Of a stretch of 5,723 nt of DNA, positions 1-4,856 are shown piece by piece. A program made the translations under genes and the position numbers. This DNA is from Methylovirgula sp. (lineage in GTDB: Bacteria > Pseudomonadota > Alphaproteobacteria > Rhizobiales > Beijerinckiaceae), in assembly GCA_030044485.1 (NCBI GenBank), contig JASHVQ010000153.1, positions 1 through 5,723 on the forward strand, in the 5' to 3' direction. A model generated the notes under the pieces. That model did not search any database, was not told where the DNA came from, and saw nothing but the letters and a program-made list of their open reading frames with translations. Within the stretch, counting starts at the first letter, position 1; every line of letters begins with the position of its first letter.

Positions 1-249
1 CTCGCGGCTCCTGCGCTCGGCCTCGGAAAGTTCGGCCTGCGCCAGCCGGTCGGCCCATTCGACGCGATGCTGCGGCCAATGTCCGCCCGGGGCGCGCGGG
101 CCGGGAAGCCGCGGCAGGCGGTCGAGCGTCACGAAGGCTTTGACGAGCCGCCGCCCGACCTGTTCCGGCTCCCAGCTGGGCGGAATTTCGTCGCGCGCCT
201 CGAACGGCGCGTCGAATGGCGCTTCGAGCGCGTTGATCTTCTCGCGCAT
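1..249 (-). CDS. Small protein of phage-like operon, C-terminus beyond the window
   Basis: I do not recognise a function with certainty. The visible 83 residues start MREKINALEA, have an acidic/proline stretch (residues 10-25), then a segment beginning SWEPEQVGRRL (25-35), followed by FVTLDRLPRLPGPRAPG (39-55) and a Trp-rich end, HWPQHRVEWADR (57-68). The pattern 'W-x-P-x-x-V-x-x-R-L ... LRxLPxxxGPR ... WPxxxxEWAD' recalls small DUF6362-like proteins of alphaproteobacterial prophages; that is recollection of a family style, not a search. The frame is open to position 1, so the C-terminus is missing. The ATG lies only 5 bases after the stop of the upstream gene (581-255), so the two are almost certainly one transcript and probably translationally coupled; there is no strong Shine-Dalgarno sequence of its own. 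Expression would depend on the promoter and operator at 609-637. Confidence 0.6.
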   Translation of the reverse strand, partial: MREKINALEAPFDAPFEARDEIPPSWEPEQVGRRLVKAFVTLDRLPRLPGPRAPGGHWPQHRVEWADRLAQAELSEAERRSRE

Positions 250-254
250 CGGCG

Positions 255-581
255 TCAGGCGCCGTCGTCGAGAATATTGTCGAGCAGATTCGGCTCGCCG
301 CCCGCCGTGAGCAGCAGAAGCCGCATCAGGGATTCGCGCGTCATGCCGCGTTTTTCCGCGGCCGCGTCGTAGCGCGCCGCCGCCTCGGGCGGCAGGCGCA
401 GGGCCGCGCCCTTCGATTCGCGGAAGGCGAGACCGAAACGTTGCGCCTGCCGATGCACATTGTTGGGCGTCGAGGCGATCATCGGATCCTCGGCAATGCG
501 TTTGGCCGCGAAGCCCTGCCCGATGAGGAAGCCGAGGCGGGCGATGCGCTCCGTGGTCCAGGCGGTTTTGGGCTTTCGCAT
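255..581 (-). CDS. Small DNA-binding protein, GcrA-like HTH plus ribbon-helix-helix-like tail
   Basis: A 108-residue protein, probably a transcriptional regulator or DNA-binding accessory protein. Residues 8-52 (WTTERIARLGFLIGQGF ... IAEDP ... NNVHRQAQRFGL) have the layout of the GcrA-type helix-turn-helix: a W-T-x-E-R opening, a helix with L-x-x-L, an 'A-xx-IA' helix, and a recognition helix N-x-V-H-R-x-x-R-x-G-L. Residues 59-93 (AALRLPPEAAARYDAAAE, then GMTRESLMRLLLL) look like a ribbon-helix-helix: a short strand followed by two amphipathic helices. The ATG at 581 has a strong GGGAGG (588-593) six bases upstream, which fixes the start. It is the first gene of a leftward operon with 249-1 and is divergent from the S24 repressor gene. 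A consensus operator in its promoter predicts repression by that protein. Both domain calls are by eye; the target DNA is unknown. Confidence 0.8.
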   Translation of the reverse strand: MRKPKTAWTTERIARLGFLIGQGFAAKRIAEDPMIASTPNNVHRQAQRFGLAFRESKGAALRLPPEAAARYDAAAEKRGMTRESLMRLLLLTAGGEPNLLDNILDDGA

Positions 582-587
582 CGGCTG

Positions 588-593
588 CCTCCC
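588..593 (-). promoter_or_regulatory. Shine-Dalgarno site of the GcrA-like gene
   Basis: On the minus strand the sequence reads GGGAGG, six bases before the ATG at 581. It is the clearest ribosome binding site of the left module and decides the start. The repressor gene on the other side has none of comparable quality. Confidence 0.8.
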
Positions 594-608
594 TCATGAG
601 AAGGCATC

Positions 609-637
609 GTTATCAGGTAATATTACCTACAAGTCAA
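609..637 (-). promoter_or_regulatory. Sigma70-like promoter of the leftward operon, operator in its spacer
   Basis: On the minus strand, TTGACT (637-632, 5 of 6 matches to TTGACA) is followed by exactly 17 bases and GATAAC (614-609, 4 of 6 matches to TATAAT). The spacer (631-615) contains the whole perfect operator palindrome 615-628, so repressor binding there would occlude RNA polymerase. The predicted start site is near 602, giving a leader of about 20 bases that includes the GGGAGG ribosome site. The hexamers and spacing are seen; activity is inferred. Confidence 0.65.
615..628. promoter_or_regulatory. Operator O1, perfect 14-bp palindrome
   Basis: AGGTAATATTACCT is its own reverse complement. 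The same 14 bases recur exactly at 1348-1361, and degenerate copies lie at 638-651 and 1368-1381. AT-rich palindromes repeated on both sides of a CI/LexA-like gene are the expected signature of that repressor's binding site. It fills the spacer of the divergent promoter. Confidence 0.8.
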
Positions 638-651
638 CGGTAAAATTACTC
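638..651. promoter_or_regulatory. Operator O2, degenerate copy with a -10-like core
   Basis: CGGTAAAATTACTC matches the consensus AGGTAATATTACCT at 10 of 14 positions and keeps both GGTAA/TTAC half-sites. Its centre is 23 bp from that of O1. Positions 641-646 read TAAAAT on the plus strand, 5 of 6 matches to a -10 box, so O2 may cover the repressor's own promoter. No convincing -35 lies 16-18 bp upstream. The plus-strand transcript would begin near 653, leaving a leader of about 35 bases before the repressor ATG. Confidence 0.6.
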
Positions 652-687
652 AATGCATCATGTCGTGAATCGGTCAAACTACCGCCT

Positions 688-1353
688 ATGGAATTGGAAG
701 ATGTCCTTGCCCGCGTCGAAAGCCGGCTCGAAGCGCTCGGTCTTTCGGCGCATGCGGCTTCGCTTGCGGCCAAGAAGCCCGACGCCATCCGCAATCTGCG
801 CCGCGCGGTGAAGAACGGTGACCGGCGCGGCATCACGACCGAGACGCTGGTGGCGCTCGCGCCGGTGCTGAAAACCACCGCCGCCTGGCTGCTCGAAGGC
901 GTCGGCGGGCCCGAGCCCGGCAATCTCGTCAAAGTGGTCGGCAGGATTGGCGCCGGCGCCGAGATCCAACCCGAGTTCGAGCAGATTCCCGCCGAGGGCC
1001 TCTTCGAGATCAGCGTGCCCTTTTCGATTCCCGAAGATGCCATTGCCTTCGAAGTCGAAGGCGAGAGCATGTGGCCGCGCTACGACTCGGGCGATGTCAT
1101 CATTTGCTGGCGGCGCGGCGAAGAGGCATCGAGCGTCGTCGGCCGCGAAGCCGCGGTGCGCACGCACGACGGGCGGCGCTTTCTGAAACGCGTGCGGCGC
1201 GGCGCCATTGCCGGCACTTACGACCTCGAAAGCCACAATGCCGAGCCGATCCGCGGCATCGAAATCGCCTGGGCGGCGACCATCCAGGCGGTGGTCCGCG
1301 CCGACCAGTGGAAGCGGACCAGTCACGCCGACCGGGCCTATCCTGTAAGGTAA
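688..1353 (+). CDS. LexA/CI-type transcriptional repressor, HTH plus S24 peptidase
   Basis: A 221-residue regulator. Residues 1-70 form an XRE/CI-type HTH (VESRLEALGLSAHAASLAA, then GITTETLVALAPVL ... WLLEG). Residues 83-205 form the S24/LexA C-terminal domain. VVGRIGAGAEI (83-93) carries a likely Ala89-Gly90 self-cleavage bond. GESM gives the nucleophile Ser127 and RRFLKRV gives the general base Lys167; their spacing of 40 is within the LexA/CI range. All key residues are present, so it should bind DNA as a dimer and be inactivated by RecA-stimulated autocleavage. ATG 688 is chosen because the reading frame further upstream runs antisense through the divergent gene and through the promoter; there is no clear Shine-Dalgarno sequence, suggesting weak or leaderless-like translation. 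Paired operators on both sides imply autorepression and control of both neighbours. The stop TAA (1351-1353) sits inside operator O3. It resembles a prophage repressor rather than the host LexA. Confidence 0.93.
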   Translation: MELEDVLARVESRLEALGLSAHAASLAAKKPDAIRNLRRAVKNGDRRGITTETLVALAPVLKTTAAWLLEGVGGPEPGNLVKVVGRIGAGAEIQPEFEQIPAEGLFEISVPFSIPEDAIAFEVEGESMWPRYDSGDVIICWRRGEEASSVVGREAAVRTHDGRRFLKRVRRGAIAGTYDLESHNAEPIRGIEIAWAATIQAVVRADQWKRTSHADRAYPVR

Positions 1354-1362
1354 TATTACCTT
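1347..1362. promoter_or_regulatory. Operator O3, perfect 16-bp palindrome over the repressor stop codon
   Basis: AAGGTAATATTACCTT is a perfect palindrome; its inner 14 bases (1348-1361) are identical to O1. Most of the last two repressor codons (GTA AGG) and all of its stop TAA (1351-1353) lie within it. It is 20 bp centre to centre from O4, upstream of the 103-residue gene. Confidence 0.8.
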
Positions 1363-1367
1363 TATAC

Positions 1368-1381
1368 AGGTATAATTACCT
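1368..1381. promoter_or_regulatory. Operator O4 containing a perfect -10 hexamer
   Basis: AGGTATAATTACCT matches the operator consensus at 12 of 14 positions. The two changed bases create TATAAT at 1371-1376 on the plus strand, a perfect sigma70 -10 box. The -35 region would fall at about 1348-1353, inside O3, and is poor by sequence. The predicted start site is near 1383, about 39 bases before the ATG at 1422. Bound repressor would cover both promoter elements. Confidence 0.7.
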
Positions 1382-1421
1382 TAAGAGGCCTGCTAAAACG
1401 GCATTTCCTCCGGAGATGCCG

Positions 1422-1733
1422 ATGACCGAGATCCTGCCCTTTCCGCAAGCGGCGGCGGAGCGATTGGCGGCGCAGGCGCGCCGCACCGCCGCCCATATGC
1501 TGAAAAGCCGGGCGCGCGCCTATGCGCGCCGGCCCATGACGCTCGACGTTCTCTACCCGGGGCTGGCCGCCGCTCCCCCCGAGGCTTTGATCGCGGTGGC
1601 CGAACATCTCCTCGAGCTCGAACGCAAAAATCCGCGCCGCTGGTTCGGCTTCGGCGGCGAGGTCAGTGCGCTCAATGCGAAAGCCGCGCTGCTCCTCGGG
1701 CGGGCGCTGCGGCGCGCCAAGACGAGAGCGTGA
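1422..1733 (+). CDS. Conserved-looking small protein of unknown function
   Basis: A 103-residue, strongly basic, Ala/Arg/Leu-rich soluble protein that I do not recognise. It opens MTEILPFPQAAAERLAAQ, a 'xxVLPFPxA' start seen in small prophage-associated proteins of Alphaproteobacteria. It continues with a long predicted helix rich in Arg (residues 12-38), a middle MTLDVLYPGLAAAPPEALIAVAEHLLELE (39-67), and a basic tail with RRWFGFGGEVSALNAKAALLLGRALRRAK (72-100). There is no signal peptide or membrane segment. ATG 1422 is preferred over ATG 1416 because GGAG (1412-1415) is six bases from 1422 but abuts 1416. It follows the repressor gene by 68 bp and has its own operator-covered promoter, so it is probably expressed only when the repressor is inactivated. 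Its stop is 4 bp from the stop of hemA on the opposite strand. Confidence 0.75.
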   Translation: MTEILPFPQAAAERLAAQARRTAAHMLKSRARAYARRPMTLDVLYPGLAAAPPEALIAVAEHLLELERKNPRRWFGFGGEVSALNAKAALLLGRALRRAKTRA

Positions 1734-1737
1734 AGCC

Positions 1738-3030
1738 CTATTCCGCGGCCTTCTTGAAGTCCGGGAAGGTGCAGCGCAAATCCTCCTTCTCGCGGCGGAA
1801 GGAGACGATATTGGACGTCGCGCCGAGCGGCAGGTTCAGGCTCTTCCACGTATCGACCAGGGCCTCGACCAGATGCGCGATATGCGCGTCGGTGTGCAGC
1901 GGCGTTGGCGTGATGCGCAGCCGCTCGGCGCCGCGCTCGACGGTCGGATAATTGATCGGCTGGATATAGATGCCGTGGCGGTCGAGTAGCATGTCGGTGG
2001 CTTTCTTGCAGCGCTCGGCGTCGCCGACCAGCAGCGGCACGATATGCGAGGCATTGGGCATCACCGGCAGGCCGGCGGCGGAGAGCGCATGCTTGGTGAG
2101 CAGGGCCTGGCGCTGATGCAGGGCGCGCAAGTCCTCGCGGTTCTTCAGGAGGCGCACGGCGGTTGCGGCGGCCGCGGCGATGGCCGGCGGCAACGCCGTC
2201 GTGAAGATGAAGGAGGGGGCGTAGGAGCGCACCGCGTCGATGATCGCCTCGTCCGCCGCGATATAGCCGCCGAGCGACCCGAAGCCCTTGGCGAGCGTGC
2301 CTTCGATCACGTCGATACGCTGCATGACGCCGTCGCGCTCGGCGACGCCGCCGCCGCGCGGCCCGTAAAGGCCGACGGCATGGACTTCGTCGAGATAGGT
2401 CATCGCCGCGTAGCGTTCGGCGAGGTCGGCGATCTTGGCGATCGGCGCGATATCGCCGTGCATGGAATAGAGGCTCTCGAAGACGATGAGTTTCGGCTGC
2501 TCGGCGGGGGCGGCGGCCAGCAGTTCTTCAAGATGGCCGAGATCGTTGTGGCGGAAGATCTGTTTCCTGGCGCCGGAGCGCTTGATGCCTTCGATCATCG
2601 AATTATGGTTGAAGGCATCGGAAAGGATCAGGCAGTCCGGCAGAAGCGAGCCGAGCGTGGCGATCGCCGCCAGATTGGAGACCCAGCCGGAGGTGAAGAC
2701 GAGCGCCGCCTCCTTGCCATGCAGATCGGCAAGCTCGGCTTCGAGCCCGACCAGCGGATGGCTGGTGCCGGCAATGTTGCGCGTGCCGCCCGCGCCGACG
2801 CCGTGGCGCGCTGCGGCCTCGCGCATGGCGGCGATCACGTCGGGATGCAGGCTCATGCCGAGATAATCGTTCGAGCACCAGACGACGACGTCTTCGCTCG
2901 CCCCATCGGCCAGATGCCTTTTGGCATAGGGAAAGCGGGCGGGATCGCGCTCCAGGTCTACGAAGACGCGATAGCGCCGCTCGTCCTGCAGGCGGCTCAG
3001 CGCATCCTCGAAATATTTGCGGTAATCCAT
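1738..3030 (-). CDS. hemA: 5-aminolevulinate synthase
   Basis: A PLP-dependent enzyme condensing glycine with succinyl-CoA to 5-aminolevulinate, the first step of tetrapyrrole (heme, B12, and where present bacteriochlorophyll) synthesis by the C4 route; cytosolic homodimer, alpha-oxoamine synthase family. At 430 residues the key positions coincide with Rhodobacter capsulatus ALAS numbering: Arg21, Thr83 and Asn85 in GGTRNIAG, His142 in FNHNSM, Ser189, Asp214 in [10 protein letters not shown], and the Schiff-base Lys248 in [15 protein letters not shown] late RITPTP (372-377) carries the probable substrate-carboxylate arginine. The start is ATG 3030 ([11 protein letters not shown], the usual family N-terminus) with GAGGA at 3044-3040. 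The tail after about residue 405 (to ...[11 protein letters not shown]) is some 20-25 residues longer than the shortest family members. There is no promoter hexamer I trust; a tandem repeat at 3049-3097 lies directly upstream and may be regulatory. Confidence 0.97.
   Translation of the reverse strand: MDYRKYFEDALSRLQDERRYRVFVDLERDPARFPYAKRHLADGASEDVVVWCSNDYLGMSLHPDVIAAMREAAARHGVGAGGTRNIAGTSHPLVGLEAELADLHGKEAALVFTSGWVSNLAAIATLGSLLPDCLILSDAFNHNSMIEGIKRSGARKQIFRHNDLGHLEELLAAAPAEQPKLIVFESLYSMHGDIAPIAKIADLAERYAAMTYLDEVHAVGLYGPRGGGVAERDGVMQRIDVIEGTLAKGFGSLGGYIAADEAIIDAVRSYAPSFIFTTALPPAIAAAAATAVRLLKNREDLRALHQRQALLTKHALSAAGLPVMPNASHIVPLLVGDAERCKKATDMLLDRHGIYIQPINYPTVERGAERLRITPTPLHTDAHIAHLVEALVDTWKSLNLPLGATSNIVSFRREKEDLRCTFPDFKKAAE
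2915..2926 (-). repeat. Intragenic copy of the hemA upstream repeat core
   Basis: The minus strand reads TGCCAAAAGGCA, the same GCC-AAAA-GGC unit found three times upstream of the gene. Here it encodes part of YAKRHL (about residues 35-40 of ALAS). It could be a downstream operator-like site, or a coincidence of codon use. Confidence 0.4.
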
Positions 3031-3048
3031 GCGACCCGGTCCTCGGCT

Positions 3049-3097
3049 GGCCTTTTGGCAATTCCGGCCTTTTGGCAATTCCTGCCTTTTGGCGATT
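3049..3097. repeat. 17-bp tandem repeat, nearly three copies, upstream of hemA
   Basis: GGCCTTTTGGCAATTCC occurs at 3049-3065 and again, exactly, at 3066-3082. A third, diverged copy occupies 3083-3097 (TGCCTTTTGGCGATT). Each unit contains a small inverted repeat, GCC-AAAA-GGC on the minus strand. The array lies in the hemA leader, ending 5 bases from the GAGGA ribosome site (3044-3040). It could be a set of phased regulator sites or a translational control element; no known regulator motif (FNR/FixK or Irr type) is matched. Confidence 0.75.
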
Positions 3098-3295
3098 ATT
3101 GAAACCGGTCCGCGGATCGAGCCTAGAGACGATCTAAACTAGAGTGCTTGCCCGGAAACCAGTCTGGCCTCGTTCTCCCCTCAAAGCTTTTTGCCCAATT
3201 TAGAAACGCTCGCAAGTGGCAGATGGTCTCAGGCCGAACCTGGCACGGCCGCCCATTCGAGCCGCGCCTGGTTAAGGCCGGGTTTAAGCGTCGGT
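3098..3295. other. Intergenic region upstream of hemA
   Basis: About 200 bases without a gene on either strand. It should hold the hemA promoter (reading leftward), but no pair of -35 and -10 hexamers stands out. It contains a direct repeat CTAGAG at 3123-3128 and 3139-3144, and a 12-base word CAGGCCGAACCT (3230-3241) that recurs at 3339-3350 inside the next gene. I see no RNA gene and no strong terminator for the leftward Gly-rich gene. Confidence 0.5.
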
Positions 3296-3655
3296 TCAGG
3301 GAGGCGGGCCAATCTCGCCGCGCGCCCCTCTGCAGGTACAGGCCGAACCTATGCCGCGCGGCGTCCTGAGGACGCAAACATGCCTCGTCGTGACGCAATA
3401 AGGGCTGAGCGAAGGGGCGGGAGGCGGATAGCCATAATCGTAATCGTAACCGGGCCAATATCCGTAGCCGTAATAGGGCCAGCCCCCTCCCCAGCCTCCG
3501 TACCAACCGCCCCAGCCGCCGCCCCAGCCGCCGCCATGCCAGCCGCCGCCTCCCCAACCGCCTCCCCACCCGCCGTGGCCGCCATGCGCCAAAGCCGAAC
3601 CACCCAGGAGGCTCGCGGCGAGGCTGGCGGCGGTTAAGAGTTTGGCGATGCGCAT
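3296..3655 (-). CDS. Exported Gly/Trp/Tyr-rich small protein with C-terminal four-cysteine motif
   Basis: A 119-residue secreted protein. Residues 1-23 are a clear Sec signal peptide: MRIAK, a hydrophobic core, and GSALA before His24. The mature part starts HGGHGG and is a low-complexity segment of GGGW/GGW repeats (24-60), followed by a Tyr-rich stretch (YYGYGYWPGYDYDYGY, 61-76) and PPPAP. The tail has cysteines 87, 94, 106 and 108 with spacing C-x6-C-x11-C-x-C-R, probably two disulfides in the periplasm or outside the cell. Small exported proteins with this Cys tail are common in Hyphomicrobiales, to my recollection, but have no established function. ATG 3655 has GGAGAG at 3666-3661, five bases away. 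It is divergent from the epimerase gene, with 134 bp between. The Gly-rich DNA is repetitive, so length variation between strains is likely. The same Cys spacing recurs at 4873-5016. Confidence 0.85.
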   Translation of the reverse strand: MRIAKLLTAASLAASLLGGSALAHGGHGGWGGGWGGGGWHGGGWGGGWGGWYGGWGGGWPYYGYGYWPGYDYDYGYPPPAPSLSPYCVTTRHVCVLRTPRGIGSACTCRGARGEIGPPP

Positions 3656-3789
3656 GTTATCTCTCCACTGATGCCGAAGACATTCGATAGGCTGCTCGCA
3701 TGCGCCCGGCCTTGCGCCAAGTCAATTCTGCGCCAGGCGGCCGGCAAGGGGCTAAAGATCCGTTCATGAATCTTCTGGAACCGAATTAG
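3656..3789. promoter_or_regulatory. Divergent intergenic region, Gly-rich gene and epimerase gene
   Basis: These 134 bases must carry both start regions. Leftward, TTGACT (3725-3720) is a good -35 but no acceptable -10 follows at 16-18 bp. The leftward ribosome site GGAGAG lies at 3666-3661. Rightward, only a weak GGAA precedes the epimerase ATG and no promoter is evident. GCGCCA occurs twice, at 3715-3720 and 3731-3736. Confidence 0.4.
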
Positions 3790-4797
3790 ATGCGCATACT
3801 CGTCACCGGATCCGCCGGCTTCATCGGCTTTCATCTGGCGCGCCGCCTCCTGCGGCGCGGCGACGAGGTCGTCGGCATCGACGCCTTCACGCCCTATTAC
3901 GATCCGGCGCTGAAAGAAGCGCGCCACGAGATCCTCGCGCAACATAAGACTTTCGTCGCCCACCGCTTGCGGCTCGAAAATCTCGACGCCTTGCGCAAAA
4001 TCTATGCGCAGGGATTCGATGCCGTCGTGCATTGCGCGGCGCAGGCGGGCGTGCGCTACAGTCTCGAAGATCCGCGCGCCTATATCGACGCCAATATCGT
4101 CGGCACTTACAATTTGCTCGAAGCGATGCGCGACAGCCCGCCCGGCCATGCGCTTCTCGCCTCCACCTCTTCGGTCTACGGCGCCAATGCGCGCGTGCCT
4201 TTTTTCGAGACCGACCGCGCCGATCATCCGCTGAGCCTCTATGCGGCGACCAAGAAGGCGACGGAAGAGATGGCGCATGCCTATGCGCATCTCTTCGCCG
4301 TTCCGACGACCATGCTGCGCTTCTTCACGGTCTACGGACCGTGGGGACGGCCCGACATGGCGCTCTTCAAATTCGTCAAGGCGATCCTCGCGGGCGAGCC
4401 GATCGACCTCTATAATTACGGCAAGATGCGCCGCGACTTCACGTTCATCGACGATCTCGTCGAGGCGATGCTGCGGCTTCTGCCCGTCGTTCCGGGCCGG
4501 CCCGGGGCGCGCCAGGCGCCGGTCGAAGGCGACAGTCTTTCGCCGCAAGCGCCATGGCGCGTCGTCAACATCGGCGCCGGCAAGCCGACCGATCTCGAGG
4601 ATTTTGTCGCCGCCATCGAGGCGGCGCTGCAGCGCAAGGCGCAGCGCAATCCCATGCCCATGCAGAAGGGCGACGTGCCGGCGACCTTCGCCAATACGGA
4701 TCTTCTGTTCCGCTTGACCGGCTATCGGCCCGCAACCCCGGTCGGCGAAGGCGTTCCGGCTTTTGTGGCCTGGTATCGCCATTATTTCGCGCCCTGA
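3790..4797 (+). CDS. NAD-dependent epimerase, probable UDP-glucuronate 4-epimerase
   Basis: A 335-residue extended short-chain dehydrogenase, expected to interconvert UDP-glucuronate and UDP-galacturonate for capsule, exopolysaccharide or LPS synthesis; cytosolic. The N-terminal Rossmann fold has the NAD motif G7-S-A-G10-F-I-G13 and Asp31 closing beta-2. HCAAQAGVRYSLEDP (81-95) and YIDANIVGTYNLLEA (98-112) are typical of the UDP-glucuronate epimerase group. The catalytic set is STSSVYG (125-131) with Tyr151 and Lys155 in YAATK. RFFTVYGPWGRPDMALFKF (177-195) is the hallmark that favours uronate epimerases over GalE. RRDFTFIDDLVEA (214-226) and NIGAGKPTDLEDF (260-272) complete the C-terminal substrate domain. 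The length is normal. ATG 3790 gives the exact family N-terminus MRILVTGSAGFIG; the ribosome site is weak. Related rhizobial genes are called lspL. The 4-epimerase call rather than a 5-epimerase or a decarboxylase-coupled relative is by motif only. No sugar-polymer genes are visible beside it. Confidence 0.92.
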   Translation: MRILVTGSAGFIGFHLARRLLRRGDEVVGIDAFTPYYDPALKEARHEILAQHKTFVAHRLRLENLDALRKIYAQGFDAVVHCAAQAGVRYSLEDPRAYIDANIVGTYNLLEAMRDSPPGHALLASTSSVYGANARVPFFETDRADHPLSLYAATKKATEEMAHAYAHLFAVPTTMLRFFTVYGPWGRPDMALFKFVKAILAGEPIDLYNYGKMRRDFTFIDDLVEAMLRLLPVVPGRPGARQAPVEGDSLSPQAPWRVVNIGAGKPTDLEDFVAAIEAALQRKAQRNPMPMQKGDVPATFANTDLLFRLTGYRPATPVGEGVPAFVAWYRHYFAP

Positions 4798-4820
4798 CCG
4801 CGAGCGGCGGATAAAGAAGC

Positions 4821-4844
4821 AGAGCAGGAGCGGGATCCTGCTCT
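4821..4844. terminator. Hairpin downstream of the epimerase gene
   Basis: AGAGCAGGA (4821-4829) and its exact complement TCCTGCTCT (4836-4844) enclose a six-base loop. It lies 24 bp after the epimerase stop. There is no run of T after it, so it may act as a transcript-end stabiliser or a weak terminator rather than a classic intrinsic terminator. Confidence 0.45.
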
Positions 4845-4856
4845 CCCGATTCGATC

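Noticed and set aside
460..687. In-frame upstream extension of the S24 repressor, giving a 297-residue protein
   Set aside because: The extra 76 codons run antisense through the GcrA-like gene and through the operators and promoter; the family N-terminus begins at ATG 688.
679..1326. 215-residue open frame on the minus strand
   Set aside because: It is the shadow of the S24 repressor gene, which has clear motifs; the shadow has none.
615..1381. Host LexA (SOS) boxes
   Set aside because: The palindrome AGGTAATATTACCT does not match the GTTC-N7-GTTC alphaproteobacterial LexA site; it fits a dedicated repressor.
3049..3097. CRISPR array
   Set aside because: Units are 17 bp and directly adjacent with no spacers, and no cas genes are visible.
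2044..3102. 352-residue open frame on the plus strand
   Set aside because: Antisense to hemA, rich in Arg/Gly/Asp as expected from high-GC shadow frames, with no motif.
3123..3144. CTAGAG direct repeat and TTTAGA-like bases as an Irr iron-control element for hemA
   Set aside because: Only one half resembles the Irr site; there is no inverted partner at the expected spacing.
3123..3637. Arg/Leu-rich and Pro/Ala-rich open frames over the Gly-rich gene
   Set aside because: The repeat DNA encoding GGGW reads as RRLG or PAA in other frames; only the minus-strand frame starting at 3655 has a signal peptide and Cys motif.
3720..3725. Promoter of the Gly-rich gene from TTGACT on the minus strand
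   Set aside because: The -35 hexamer is good, but the bases at 16-18 bp spacing (CATGCG region) do not resemble a -10 box.
3778..3782. GGAAC as an EcfG-type stress promoter -35 for the epimerase gene
   Set aside because: It lies 8 bp before the ATG and the matching -10 would fall inside the coding region without the CGTT-like sequence.
3634..4782. 382-residue open frame on the minus strand
   Set aside because: Antisense to the epimerase gene and overlapping the start of the Gly-rich gene; His/Arg-rich shadow composition.
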